From positions 1 through 46,800 of the forward strand of contig CAZSAT010000049.1 of the NCBI GenBank assembly GCA_964604675.1: 46,800 nt of DNA, given 5' to 3'. Each line of letters opens with the position of its first letter. Position 1 is the stretch's first letter. Made by a program: the position numbers and the translations under genes. Of the stretch, positions 6,220 to 14,977 are shown piece by piece. Below the pieces are notes generated by a model. It was not told the origin of the DNA, did no database searches, and was given only the letters and a program-made list of their open reading frames with translations. Source of the DNA: CAZSAT01 sp964604675 (GTDB taxonomy: Bacteria > Myxococcota_A > UBA796 > CAJQPC01).

Positions 6220-8613
6220 ATGGCCAAGTCCCATCAGCCCACGTCCTCGAAGAGCCCCTCCCAGGCACCCACCCAGGCCGCCGACCGCGGGAGCGCACCG
6301 GACCTGGCATCGCTCAGCGCGCCCGACGGGCAGACCGCGATGGACGCGCAGGGAGGTGCCGGAAACAGCTTCGTGCAGGGCATGGTCGGGTCGTCGGGGT
6401 CGTCGGACAGCGGGAGCGGCAGCGGCGACGCGCTCAGCACCATCATGCGCAAGGCGTCGGCCGGCGGCTTCGGCGACAGCGGGGCCGCCATGAGCAACGC
6501 GTCGAAGTCCAGCGGTCACGCGCTCGACAGCGGCACGCAGTCGTCGATGGAGGCGAGCTTCGGCCAGTCCTTCTCGGACGTGTCGGTGCACACCGACAGC
6601 GCCGCGGCGAGCGCCGCCTCCGACGTCAACGCCAAGGCCTTCACCTCGGGCAGCGACGTCTACTTCGGCTCCGGTCAGTACAACCCCGGCTCCTCGGGCG
6701 GCCAGCACCTCATCGCCCACGAGCTGGCCCACGTGGCCCAGGGAGCCGGTGCGGCGGCCAAGGCGAGTGGCACCGGACCGAGCGTGTCGAAGCCCGGCGA
6801 CGCGGGGGAGCGCGCGGCCGACGCGGCCGCCGACAAGGCCGTGAGGGGCGAGCCGGTGGGCGACGTGGGCAGCGCGCCCGCGGCCAGCCTGCACCGCGAG
6901 GAGGCCGACGACGACAACAACGAGGATCCGGTCGCGCAGCTCCGCGCCGAAGCCGACGACTTCTTCGTGGACGAGACCGAGTGCCTGCGTGTGATCCGCG
7001 GCCTGAACCCCACCCAGAAGGGCACGGTCCGCGGCGACAACACCCTGATGTCCAACCTCGCGGGCGCCTTCGACGCCAACGAGATGCAGCAGGCGGTGAA
7101 CGAGCTCGGCTTCGAGCTCAAGTGGAAGATCTACTGGCTCGACAAGGCCGAGGTGCTCACCGACGTTGGCCAGCAGGGCATCCAGCTGATGATCGTGCGC
7201 GCGCAGACCACGCCTCAGCAGATCCTGGAGCTCATCGGCTGGGGCGCGATGTGGATCAAGACCCTGATGGCCGCGGGCACGCTGAGCCCTGTGGTGTTGT
7301 TCGAGCCGCTGAAGCTCACGCCCCTGTGGCCACAGATCCTGGCGCGCAACGAGATCTGGCCCTGGATGACGCTGGGCACCACCTCGCAGGACACGCTCAA
7401 GGAGGTCGCCAACCCCATCATCGGCGACCCCCAGGTCAGCGCCATCGTGACCGCGATGCAGGCCACCGGCGCCTGGAGCGTGATGAAGGCCAGCCTGCCC
7501 AAGGGCTCCGCGCTGCAGCCCGCGGATCGCGCCGCGCTGCGTCGGCTGGCCCAGCTGGTGCCGGCCGAAGCCGGGCCGCTGTTCGAGATCCGCTTCAACC
7601 TCACCCTGGCCGCCGCCACCGGTGTGAGCTTCGTGCACGCCGACATCATCGGGATCTGGGACTCGATGGGCGTCCTCCCCGACCAGGACGTGAGCGACAA
7701 CACCTTCTTGAACGTGGTGCGCGCCATCAGCGGCGACCGCGCCTTCGCCAAGAGCGATCACAGCATCGAGCTGGGCACCGGGCTGCGCACGAACCCCAAC
7801 CCGGACCGGCTCGGCCACACCGTGCGCCACGAGGTGGGCCACCGGGTGCACGCCTCGCTCGCCGCCGGCGTGAACAGCTGGCTGCAGAACGAGATCAAGT
7901 TCTGGTACTCGGCGGGCGGTACCGCCGGCGCCGACTTCATCGTGACCGACCTCGGCGGCTGGCCCAGCACCTTCAAGGACAAGTCCAACCGCGACGTGCC
8001 CTTCACGGCCGCCGACAAGACCCGCCTGCAGACCCTGATCTCCGCGCACAGCGGCAGCGGCACGTGGACGCCCAGCGGCGCCAACCCGCTGCCCACCGCC
8101 GGCTCGGTGGCGCGGGACGAGAGCCTGCCCGCCGGCTCCGCCATGACCACCGCCGAGCGCGACGTGCTCACCTGGGAAGCGCTCAACGGCAAGGTGCACA
8201 ACCTGTTCGTGCAGTCCGACAACGGCGCCTGGTTCAACAACTACAACAGCCACTCATCGGGCGCCAAGGGCCGCTACTTCTGGAACCACTGGTACGCGAA
8301 GCCCTACTACTTCTCGAACACCGCCAAGACCGCGATCGACGCCACGGGCGAGAACTACAGCGCGATGTCGGAGAAGGAGTTCTTCGCGAACTGCTACGCC
8401 GAGTACTTCGAGGATCCCGCCGGCTACAACGACCCGACCAAGTGGGGCGGCTCGCTCAACGCACCGGTGAAGAGCTTCTTCAAGAAGCACATCCTGGAGC
8501 GCCAGCCCTACACCCCGCCGGCGGCGGCTGGCGGCGGGGGCACCGGCGCCAGTCCGGCGTCGACCGAAGGCGGCACCGGGATGGCGGCCACCAGCGGTGG
8601 CGGCGACTCGTGA
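6220..8613 (+). CDS. DUF4157 protein with a second C-terminal HEXXH metallopeptidase-like domain
   Basis: 797-aa protein without a signal peptide. Residues 1-100 are Ser/Gly-rich and probably disordered. Residues about 105-172 are a DUF4157 domain: MEASFGQSFSDVSVHT, AFTSGSDVYFG, then HELAH at 167-171. Residues about 180-240 are a charged linker. The large C-terminal part has a second zinc motif, HEVGH (537-541), and further down SEKEFFANCYAEYF (717-730), whose Glu could be the third ligand as in EXXXD/E-type gluzincins. The tail is Gly/Ala/Thr-rich. DUF4157 occurs in proteins linked to extracellular contractile injection systems and as a processing protease on effectors. A self-cleaving toxin or cargo with a peptidase payload is therefore a reasonable inference. 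No sheath, tube or baseplate gene lies in the window. Confidence 0.8.
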   Translation: MAKSHQPTSSKSPSQAPTQAADRGSAPDLASLSAPDGQTAMDAQGGAGNSFVQGMVGSSGSSDSGSGSGDALSTIMRKASAGGFGDSGAAMSNASKSSGHALDSGTQSSMEASFGQSFSDVSVHTDSAAASAASDVNAKAFTSGSDVYFGSGQYNPGSSGGQHLIAHELAHVAQGAGAAAKASGTGPSVSKPGDAGERAADAAADKAVRGEPVGDVGSAPAASLHREEADDDNNEDPVAQLRAEADDFFVDETECLRVIRGLNPTQKGTVRGDNTLMSNLAGAFDANEMQQAVNELGFELKWKIYWLDKAEVLTDVGQQGIQLMIVRAQTTPQQILELIGWGAMWIKTLMAAGTLSPVVLFEPLKLTPLWPQILARNEIWPWMTLGTTSQDTLKEVANPIIGDPQVSAIVTAMQATGAWSVMKASLPKGSALQPADRAALRRLAQLVPAEAGPLFEIRFNLTLAAATGVSFVHADIIGIWDSMGVLPDQDVSDNTFLNVVRAISGDRAFAKSDHSIELGTGLRTNPNPDRLGHTVRHEVGHRVHASLAAGVNSWLQNEIKFWYSAGGTAGADFIVTDLGGWPSTFKDKSNRDVPFTAADKTRLQTLISAHSGSGTWTPSGANPLPTAGSVARDESLPAGSAMTTAERDVLTWEALNGKVHNLFVQSDNGAWFNNYNSHSSGAKGRYFWNHWYAKPYYFSNTAKTAIDATGENYSAMSEKEFFANCYAEYFEDPAGYNDPTKWGGSLNAPVKSFFKKHILERQPYTPPAAAGGGGTGASPASTEGGTGMAATSGGGDS

Positions 8614-9548
8614 GAACCCTGGCTGTGCTCGTGCTGGCTTGCAGCTCCACGCGCGCACCCGCCCAACAACCCGAGCCACCGGCGGGCGTTCCCGAGCCGC
8701 TCGTGGCGTCGGCCGGCGAGACCCCGACGTCCCCCGATGGAGCTGACGTGAGCGATCCGAGAGAGCACTACGAGCGTTGGGTGACCGAGAAGGGCGGCAG
8801 CACCGACACCGTGCGCAGCTGCCCCGACGGGGACGTGGGCGCGTTCCTCTGCTTCGAGGGGGGCTACGCCGGGCGGCACTGGGCCTCGGCCGACGGCGTG
8901 GTGCGCCTGGACGACGGCAGCGGGGACTGGCACGCCTTCCTCCAGGCCGGCACCGCCCAGGAGGTCGCCGAGCGCCTGGAGCGCATGCAGGGCGACCAGA
9001 TGGCCCGGCTCGAGGCTGACCCGCCCAGCGTGGAGCCCGCGGGCGACGGGCTGCGGTTCAGCGCGGTGTATGGGTTCCCCCCGCACTTCGCGCCCCACGT
9101 GCTGATGGTGGAGGCGAGCCCCGGTGCGGCCGCCGCCGTGCGCCTCACAGCCGCCGACCAGCTCGCGGTCGACGCCGACCCCCTCGAGCACCTGCTGGCC
9201 GCGGTCGCGAGCGGCGGCACGTCGGCACGCGGTGCGGCGGAGCAGCTGGGAAGCCTCGGCGACGCCCGCGCGGTGCCGGCGCTCATCGGCCTGTTGGCCG
9301 ACGACTGGGACCAGGGACGGCTCGCGGCCGCCCAGGCGCTGGGCAAGATCGGGGATCCCGCTGCTGTTGCTCCCCTGGAGCAGGCCGTGCGCAGCGAGTC
9401 CGACACCACCACCCAGCAGACCATGGTGATGGCGCTCGACGCCATCGCGGGCAGCGAAGCCGCAGCAGCCCTGCAGCGCCTCGCGGACGATCCGCCGAAC
9501 CCCACCCTCGGCATGCAGATCCTGGCGCTGCTCGCCTCGCGCGGCTGA
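8610..9548 (+). CDS. HEAT-repeat lipoprotein downstream of the DUF4157 protein
   Basis: 312 aa. GTG at 8610 overlaps the upstream TGA in a GTGA junction, so translation is probably coupled. MRTLAVLVLAC gives a lipobox with Cys11. A Pro/Ala linker leads to a middle domain (about residues 45-190) that I do not recognise. Residues about 200-312 contain HEAT/PBS-lyase-type helical repeats (GDARAVPALIGLLADDW, GDPAAVAPLEQAV). HEAT repeats bind proteins. Given the tight coupling to a putative peptidase effector, an immunity or adaptor role is possible but untested. Confidence 0.75.
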   Translation: MRTLAVLVLACSSTRAPAQQPEPPAGVPEPLVASAGETPTSPDGADVSDPREHYERWVTEKGGSTDTVRSCPDGDVGAFLCFEGGYAGRHWASADGVVRLDDGSGDWHAFLQAGTAQEVAERLERMQGDQMARLEADPPSVEPAGDGLRFSAVYGFPPHFAPHVLMVEASPGAAAAVRLTAADQLAVDADPLEHLLAAVASGGTSARGAAEQLGSLGDARAVPALIGLLADDWDQGRLAAAQALGKIGDPAAVAPLEQAVRSESDTTTQQTMVMALDAIAGSEAAAALQRLADDPPNPTLGMQILALLASRG

Positions 9549-9549
9549 C

Positions 9550-10254
9550 GTGAGCGACTGGCAGACCTGCCGGGCTCCCTGCCCCGCGTGCGGCACGTTG
9601 ATGGAGGCCGAGGTGCTCGCCGGCATCCGGGCCGAGGACCACCCGGAGGTCCGGGAGGCGGTGCTCGACGGCACCTTCCAGGAGCAGAGCTGCGTGTGCG
9701 GCGAGGACGTGCGGATCTGGACCCCAGCTGTCTACTCCGACTTCCAGCAAGGCATCTACGTTGCCCTGGCCGGGCCCTTCCACGCCACCTGGCGCGAACA
9801 CGTGGCGGAACACGCAGCGGCCTTCGACGCCGCGGTCACCCTCGGTCCACCGGTGGCGCGCCGGCTGGGTGCCCACCTCCGTCACCGGCTGGTGCTCGAC
9901 GTGCTGGCCCTCCGCGAGAAGATCCTGATCTTCGAGGCCCGCCTCGACGACCGGGTGGTGGAGGCCTTGAAGGGCGACGTCTGGCGCGAGCGGAGCCTCG
10001 GCGACGACCACGGCGTGCTCCGGGTGTCGGCGGTGCTGCCGGGGGGCCACCTGCTGATGGGCCGCTGGCGGCCGGGAGCGGTCACCGGAGACGGCCCCTG
10101 GGTGATGCGGTCCCCCACCCTCCTCGAGCACGTCACCGTGACCGCCGACCGCTACCAGAAGCGCTGGCTCCGCCGCGACGCAGCGGCCGACCACCCCTGG
10201 CTCGCGCACGCCTGGATGGTGGACCTGCACGTGGGCGCGCCCGCCACCGGCTGA
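9550..10254 (+). CDS. CpXC domain protein
   Basis: 234 aa. GTG at 9550 begins 1 nt after the previous stop, so it is in the same operon. The N-terminus carries C7, C11 and C14 (CPAC), and CVCG (C48, C50) completes a probable zinc site. YSDFQQGIYVALAGP and the segment LREKILIFEARLDDRVVEALK are typical of the CpXC family (PF14353). CpXC proteins have no established function. The C-terminal 90 residues are unassigned. The tight spacing with the two genes upstream suggests the same process. Confidence 0.8.
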   Translation: MSDWQTCRAPCPACGTLMEAEVLAGIRAEDHPEVREAVLDGTFQEQSCVCGEDVRIWTPAVYSDFQQGIYVALAGPFHATWREHVAEHAAAFDAAVTLGPPVARRLGAHLRHRLVLDVLALREKILIFEARLDDRVVEALKGDVWRERSLGDDHGVLRVSAVLPGGHLLMGRWRPGAVTGDGPWVMRSPTLLEHVTVTADRYQKRWLRRDAAADHPWLAHAWMVDLHVGAPATG

Positions 10255-10257
10255 GGA

Positions 10258-10263
10258 TAGGGT
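10258..10263 (+). promoter_or_regulatory. TAGGGT -10-like element and GGAGG leader for the 10285 gene
   Basis: TAGGGT is followed by GGAGG at 10271-10275, which lies 9 nt before the ATG at 10285. This gene therefore has a normal leadered arrangement, unlike several neighbours. Confidence 0.35.
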
Positions 10264-10284
10264 GGCCCGCGGAGGTGGCCCTTG

Positions 10285-12501
10285 ATGCTGCTGTTCGGAC
10301 TCGCTGCCGCCGGCGAGATCCAGCTCGACCAGACCCGCTTCACCGTGCAGGAGAAGAGCACCTTCCGCTGGGTCTACACAGTGGGCGAGGAAGGTTTCGG
10401 ACTGGGTGACGAGCTGATCCTGGAGGACCCGGTCTTCCACGGCATGCGCTGGTCCAAGTGGGGCGAGGTCACGCCCTACCCCGAGCTGTGCACCCCAGGC
10501 TCGACCGGCCAGACCGCGAGCTACGGCTACCTGAGCGCCCAGGTGCTGCGCGACGGCGAGGCGCTCGACGGGGTCGAGGTGAGCGCCGCGCGCTCGAACT
10601 GCGACGACGCCACCCGGAGCTGCGACGGCTCGATCCACACCCGCGCCGAGACCTCGGTCTACCTCGAGACCGACGTGGACCTGCTGGCGGGCGACGAGCT
10701 GCACCTGGTGGTGGGCGACATCGACGGCTGCGAGACCGTCTGCGAGGAGGCCGGCGAACCGGACTGCTCCCACTGCGCGCACTGTGGCTTCGAGATGCCC
10801 GACCGCAGCTTCTTCGAGATCCCCTTGACCGCGGAGGAGTGCCTGGACGGCGCGTGCACCGACCTCGACAGCCAGCTCATCCGGGTCGAGTCGGAAGACA
10901 CCCGGGGCGGGGTGCAGATCACGGCGGACCAAGAGCAGCTCGTCGGACAGGCCTTTCCGCTGAAGGTCGCCCTGCTCGACCCGTACGGCAACGCCCACGA
11001 GCAGGCCCGCGACACCCTCGAGGTGCTGGCCGAGGGACTCGAGGGCAGCGCGCCCCCCGCCATGCACACCCTGAGCGAGGCCGACGGCGGGTGGTACGAC
11101 TTCGAGCTCACCCTGGACCAACCCGGCGTGTACCGGGTGCAGGTGGACGTGGGCGGCACCGTGTACGCGAGCCATCCCATCGAGGTGTTCGAGGCCTGGC
11201 CGACCTACCGCACCTGGTGGGGCGACGTGCACACCCACCACGGGTTCACCCACGTGGACGAAGACGGCTTCGCACGGGACGTGAACCACGACTATGCCCG
11301 CGACGTGGTGGGCCTGGACGTGGTCGCCGAGTCGGTGAAGGCCGCCGGGCTCGAGATCGACGAAGACGCGCTCTGGGAGGAGCTGGTGGACAACTGCTCC
11401 GCCTACACCGTGGACGAGAGCTACCTGGTCCTGTTGGCCTTCGAGTGGATCGGCAACGTGGCCGCGGCCGAGTACGGGACCGAGACCAACGGCCACCACA
11501 ACGTGTACTACGACAGCTGCGACGGCCCCTACGGCACCCACGACACCGACGTGATCGACTCGGTGGACGCGAAGCACGGCCTGTGGACCTGGCTCGACGA
11601 GGTGCAGGCCAAGTCCGGCGTGCGGGCGGTCACCGTGCCCCACGCCATGCGCTTCACCGGCAGCTACTTCGAGACCGACCGCCCCGACCTGCAGAAGCTG
11701 GCCGAGATCTACTCGGAGTGGGGCGACAACTCGATCGTCAGCGGCAACCCGAAGGGCTCGGTGCAGGAGATGTTCCAGCGCGGCGTGCGCACCGGCTTCA
11801 TCGCCGCCACCGACAACCACGACGGCTGGCTCGGCAACCCCTACGCGCTGGGCAACGGCCCGGGCGGCCTGGGCGCGTGGCTGGCGCCATCGCTCACCCG
11901 CGCCGACGTGTTCGACGCCATGAAGGCGCGCCGCACCTACGCCACCACGGGCCACCGACCCATCCTGCGGTTCGACGTGGTGGACGGCAGCGCCGAGGCG
12001 ATGCAGGGCACCGAGATCGTGGCCCAGGCCCCGGAGGTCCGCTTCAGCTACCACGGCACCGACACCATCACCTCGGTCCGGGCCATGGGCATGTCGATCG
12101 GCTCGGAGGGGGCCTTGAGCGAGGTGGCCGCCTGGACCCCGTCGTCGGCCGACGCGGAGGGCACCGCCGCGCTCTCCTGGGACCGCAGCGACTACGTGGT
12201 GTGGCTCGAGGTCGAGCAGCAGGACGGCCAGAAGGCCTGGTCGAGCCCGGTCTTCCTCACCGCCGACTGCGAGCGGATGAACCAGGGCGCGGTCGACCCG
12301 AACGGCGTGTGCGGACCCGTCGACACCGACGAGCCCGACTCCTCGACCCCGGACACCGGTTCCCCCGACAGCGGCCAGCACGACACGCCCCTCGCGGACA
12401 CCGGCGGGCCTGGGCGGCGCTCGTGCGGGGGCTGTGCGGGGGCCGCGCCGGTGGCGGCGTGGTGGTGGTTGCCGATGCTGGCGTTGGTGCGTCGGCGGTA
12501 G
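10285..12501 (+). CDS. Surface DUF3604/PHP-type protein with MYXO-CTERM-like tail
   Basis: 738 aa; a TTG one codon upstream is an alternative start. Short signal MLLFGLAAAG. Residues about 15-300 are beta-rich with Cys-containing loops, perhaps Ig-like. A PHP/DUF3604 domain starts at GDVHTHH (313-319). It continues with GHHNVYY, PHAMRF and TDNHDGW, all with His/Asp residues in metal-ligand-like positions, and ends near MKARRTYATTG. An Asp/Ser/Thr/Pro linker leads to SCGGCAG (Cys714, Cys717), a hydrophobic helix and terminal RRR. That layout matches the MYXO-CTERM sorting signal handled by myxosortases. DUF3604 proteins have no firmly known substrate. Confidence 0.82.
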   Translation: MLLFGLAAAGEIQLDQTRFTVQEKSTFRWVYTVGEEGFGLGDELILEDPVFHGMRWSKWGEVTPYPELCTPGSTGQTASYGYLSAQVLRDGEALDGVEVSAARSNCDDATRSCDGSIHTRAETSVYLETDVDLLAGDELHLVVGDIDGCETVCEEAGEPDCSHCAHCGFEMPDRSFFEIPLTAEECLDGACTDLDSQLIRVESEDTRGGVQITADQEQLVGQAFPLKVALLDPYGNAHEQARDTLEVLAEGLEGSAPPAMHTLSEADGGWYDFELTLDQPGVYRVQVDVGGTVYASHPIEVFEAWPTYRTWWGDVHTHHGFTHVDEDGFARDVNHDYARDVVGLDVVAESVKAAGLEIDEDALWEELVDNCSAYTVDESYLVLLAFEWIGNVAAAEYGTETNGHHNVYYDSCDGPYGTHDTDVIDSVDAKHGLWTWLDEVQAKSGVRAVTVPHAMRFTGSYFETDRPDLQKLAEIYSEWGDNSIVSGNPKGSVQEMFQRGVRTGFIAATDNHDGWLGNPYALGNGPGGLGAWLAPSLTRADVFDAMKARRTYATTGHRPILRFDVVDGSAEAMQGTEIVAQAPEVRFSYHGTDTITSVRAMGMSIGSEGALSEVAAWTPSSADAEGTAALSWDRSDYVVWLEVEQQDGQKAWSSPVFLTADCERMNQGAVDPNGVCGPVDTDEPDSSTPDTGSPDSGQHDTPLADTGGPGRRSCGGCAGAAPVAAWWWLPMLALVRRR

Positions 12502-12525
12502 CGGGGCCGCGCTGTCCCAGAGCCT

Positions 12526-12548
12526 GTTGTGCTGATTGTCAGCACAAC
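12526..12548. promoter_or_regulatory. Perfect 10-bp inverted repeat (operator-like)
   Basis: GTTGTGCTGA and TCAGCACAAC are exact reverse complements separated by TTG. The palindrome covers the -35 element (TTGTGC, 12527-12532) and most of the 17-nt spacer to TACAAT (12550-12555) of the ATPase gene. There is no T-run, so a repressor-binding site is more likely than a terminator. Confidence 0.7.
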
Positions 12549-12555
12549 TTACAAT
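12527..12555 (+). promoter_or_regulatory. Promoter TTGTGC-17 nt-TACAAT of the DUF4143 ATPase gene
   Basis: TTGTGC and TACAAT have ideal 17-nt spacing. TACAAT ends 5 nt before the ATG at 12561, predicting a leaderless transcript. It has the best -10 match of the promoters seen here and lies under the palindrome. Confidence 0.65.
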
Positions 12556-12560
12556 GAGCC

Positions 12561-13775
12561 ATGCTCATCGAACGCCGCATGGGCCCCCGGCTGGTCGGGC
12601 TCGCAGCCGGCTTCCCCGTCGTCACCATCACCGGGCCGCGCCAGGCCGGGAAGACCACGCTCGCGCGGCAGTGCTTTCCCGAGCACCGTTACGTCTCCCT
12701 GGAGGACCCCGACCAGCGGTCCTACGCTCGCGAGGACCCGCGGGCATTCCTCGACGAGCTCGGTGACGGAGCCGTGCTCGACGAGATCCAACGGGTGCCC
12801 GACCTCACCAGCTGGCTGCAGCGCCGGGTCGACGAAGACCCCACACCCGGCCGCTGGATCCTCACGGGGTCCAGCAACCTCCACGTACACCAGGCCGTGA
12901 GCCAGTCCCTGGCGGGCCGCACCGCCATGCTCACGCTGCTCCCCCTCGACATCGACGAGCGCATGGAGCTGGCCCCGACCGACAACCTGATGCGGGTCCT
13001 CTGGGAGGGCTCCTTCCCCGCCATCCACCGGAGGGGGCTGTCCGCGGCGGACTGGCTCGGCAGCTACGTCGAGACCTACGTCGAGCGGGACGTGCGCCAG
13101 GTGCTCAACGTCAAGGACCTCCTGGCTTTCCGCAGCTTCCTCGAGCTGTGCGCAGGCCATAGCGGGCAGCTGGTCAACCTGAGCAGGCTCGGAGCACCGG
13201 CGGGCGTCTCCCACAACACGGCGCGCTCGTGGCTCTCGGTGCTCGAGGCAGCCCACCTGGCTTGGCGCCTGCCCTCGCTCCAGAAGAGCCTCGGCAAGCG
13301 GCTGGTCCGGGCACCGAAGCTGCACCTCGTCGACAGCGGTCTGGCCTGCTGGCTGCTCGGCCTGCGCGAGCCGGAACAGCTCCGGCGACATCCGCTCCGC
13401 GGCTCGATCTTCGAGACCTGGATGGTCGCCGAGGTGAGGAAGGCGCTCACCAACCACGGCCTTCGCCCCCGGATGAGCTTCTTCCGGGACCGTGCGGGCC
13501 ACGAGGTCGACCTCGTCGTCGAGCGCCGAGACGACCTGGTGGCCGTGGAGGCCAAGTCCGGGAGCACCATCGACGGCAGCTTCTTCAAGGAGCTCATCCG
13601 TCTCGACGAGCTCGTCCGCCGCACGCCGACCGCGATCACGGGCGAGGTCGTGCGGGTGCTCGTCCATGGCGGCGACCAGCGTCAGCGACGCGCCGTCGGA
13701 CTGGCGCTCCCCTGGCGCACCATCCAGTCCTTGGACTGGAGCGGTGCCCGCGGCGGCGACGAGACAGGGAGCTGA
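12561..13775 (+). CDS. AAA-type ATPase with DUF4143 domain
   Basis: 404 aa, cytoplasmic, about the usual length of this family. Walker A GPRQAGKTT is at residues 25-33. A Walker B-like GAVLDEIQR lies near residue 72, and the sensor-like WILTGSS follows. The C-terminal half (about 180-350) is DUF4143, containing LHLVDSGLACWLLG, GSIFETWMVAEV and FFRDRAGHEVDLVVE. The last part resembles a restriction-nuclease-like (PD-D/EXK) core with EVDLV and AVEAKSG. The family is widespread and often mobile, and its function is not established. The gene stands alone behind an operator-like palindrome, which suggests autoregulation or a dedicated repressor; no regulator gene is adjacent. Confidence 0.88.
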   Translation: MLIERRMGPRLVGLAAGFPVVTITGPRQAGKTTLARQCFPEHRYVSLEDPDQRSYAREDPRAFLDELGDGAVLDEIQRVPDLTSWLQRRVDEDPTPGRWILTGSSNLHVHQAVSQSLAGRTAMLTLLPLDIDERMELAPTDNLMRVLWEGSFPAIHRRGLSAADWLGSYVETYVERDVRQVLNVKDLLAFRSFLELCAGHSGQLVNLSRLGAPAGVSHNTARSWLSVLEAAHLAWRLPSLQKSLGKRLVRAPKLHLVDSGLACWLLGLREPEQLRRHPLRGSIFETWMVAEVRKALTNHGLRPRMSFFRDRAGHEVDLVVERRDDLVAVEAKSGSTIDGSFFKELIRLDELVRRTPTAITGEVVRVLVHGGDQRQRRAVGLALPWRTIQSLDWSGARGGDETGS

Positions 13776-13922
13776 GCCCGCGGTCCGTCCCACCGGGAGC
13801 GTTCGGCATGCTCCGTCGACGGCGGCGCGGCTCGGAGGTTCCCCAAAGCCCGGTTCCCGGCGCGCTCATCGAGGCTGGCACACGGTGGGTCAGGCCCCGC
13901 ACCACCTCGGCCACCCAACCCC

Positions 13923-14891
13923 TCAGTCGTCCTCGCGCTCGTTCCGCGTCCAACCGGGCATCAGCTCGTTGTACGGGTTGTCGAAGCCGAAGGTGATCAT
14001 CGACCCGTCGGCGCGCAGGGCGTTCACGAAGGTCCAGCCGGCCTCCACGCTCACGAACGGCTCCGGCTCCGGCACCTGGGTGGTGAGGCCGTCGCCACCC
14101 CAGCACGCCAGGATCCCGCTCTCGTCCAAGGCGCAGCCGAAGTTGTCGCCGCACTCCACGTCGACGTAGGTGTTGCCCGCCGGAGGCGTGGAGGCGCCGT
14201 CGTCGTCGCGCCCCCAGCAGAGGATCTCCTGGTCGGTGGTGAGGCCGCAGGCGTGGTGCAACCCCACGGACACGTCGAGGAAGGTGGCGTCCGGAGGGGT
14301 GAACTGGCCGTAGTACTGCTCGTGGTCCGACTCCACGCCCCAGCAGCTCACGGTCTGATCCTCGCGGAGGGCACAACCACCCCACACGTTGGTGTCGACC
14401 GCGGTGAAGTCGTCGCCGGTCGGGGGGGTGGCCGGCGGCGTGTCCGGGCCCCAACACAGGAGCAGGCCATCGTCCCGGACCCCGCAGGTGAAGCCACCGC
14501 CCCCATCGACGTCGCGGAAGGTGATGTTCGGGGGAGCGGTCTCGCCGTTGTCGTCCTTGCCCCAGCACGTGGCGCGGCCGTCGAGGTCGAGCGCGCAGGT
14601 GAAGAAGAAGCCCGCCGAGAGGTGCGCGTAGGTCCCGCTGGGTGACGCGTCCTGGCCGTAGTCCTTCTCGTCGCCCGGGGGTGGACCCCAGCAGCTGATC
14701 GCGCCGTCGGTGTCGAGGGCGCAGAGGTGCACGTCGCCGGCGGCGGTGGCGACGATCCGGGCGTCGTCGCTCGGATCGTTGCCGCCGGTGTCGTCGCCGA
14801 CCTGGTCGGAGGTGTCGTCGGTCGCCGCGGCGGTGTCGTCGGCCTCGTCGCTGACGGGAGCGCGGCAGGCCATCCAGAGCATCATCCACAT
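13923..14891 (-). CDS. RCC1/BLIP-II-like repeat lipoprotein
   Basis: 322 aa from ATG 14891. MWMMLWMAC puts the lipobox Cys at residue 9; an upstream in-frame ATG at 14927 would add 12 residues including two Arg. An acidic Asp/Thr linker of about 40 residues precedes roughly seven repeats built on CALDxDGxxxCWG (for example CALDLDGRATCWG), about 40 residues apart. That repeat belongs to the RCC1/BLIP-II type and forms beta-propellers used in protein binding. Each repeat carries two Cys, probably disulfide-bonded outside the cytoplasm. The binding partner is unknown. The gene is divergent from the esterase-like gene at 14978. Confidence 0.8.
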   Translation of the reverse strand: MWMMLWMACRAPVSDEADDTAAATDDTSDQVGDDTGGNDPSDDARIVATAAGDVHLCALDTDGAISCWGPPPGDEKDYGQDASPSGTYAHLSAGFFFTCALDLDGRATCWGKDDNGETAPPNITFRDVDGGGGFTCGVRDDGLLLCWGPDTPPATPPTGDDFTAVDTNVWGGCALREDQTVSCWGVESDHEQYYGQFTPPDATFLDVSVGLHHACGLTTDQEILCWGRDDDGASTPPAGNTYVDVECGDNFGCALDESGILACWGGDGLTTQVPEPEPFVSVEAGWTFVNALRADGSMITFGFDNPYNELMPGWTRNEREDD

Positions 14892-14977
14892 GCCGCCTAC
14901 GATGCCTCGGCGCGGTGGCAGATGCACCCGGGGCTGGTCAAGTTAGTGTCGCGACGCTCCCCAAGGACCGCCCCGTG
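14892..14977. promoter_or_regulatory. Divergent promoter region of RCC1-like and esterase-like genes
   Basis: 86 bp. On the plus strand TAGTGT (14944-14949) is a possible -10 and AGGA (14964-14967) a Shine-Dalgarno for ATG 14978. On the minus strand CATCGT ends 7 nt before ATG 14891, a poor -10 match. Confidence 0.3.

Noticed and set aside
9283..12381. Minus-strand open frame of 1032 codons
   Set aside because: It lies antisense to three supported genes (HEAT lipoprotein, CpXC, DUF3604). Its His/Val/Gly-rich composition is typical of antisense frames in GC-rich DNA, and it has no domain.
12561..13775. DUF4143 ATPase as part of a defence island
   Set aside because: No nuclease, methyltransferase, toxin or other defence gene is adjacent; the family alone is not evidence of defence.
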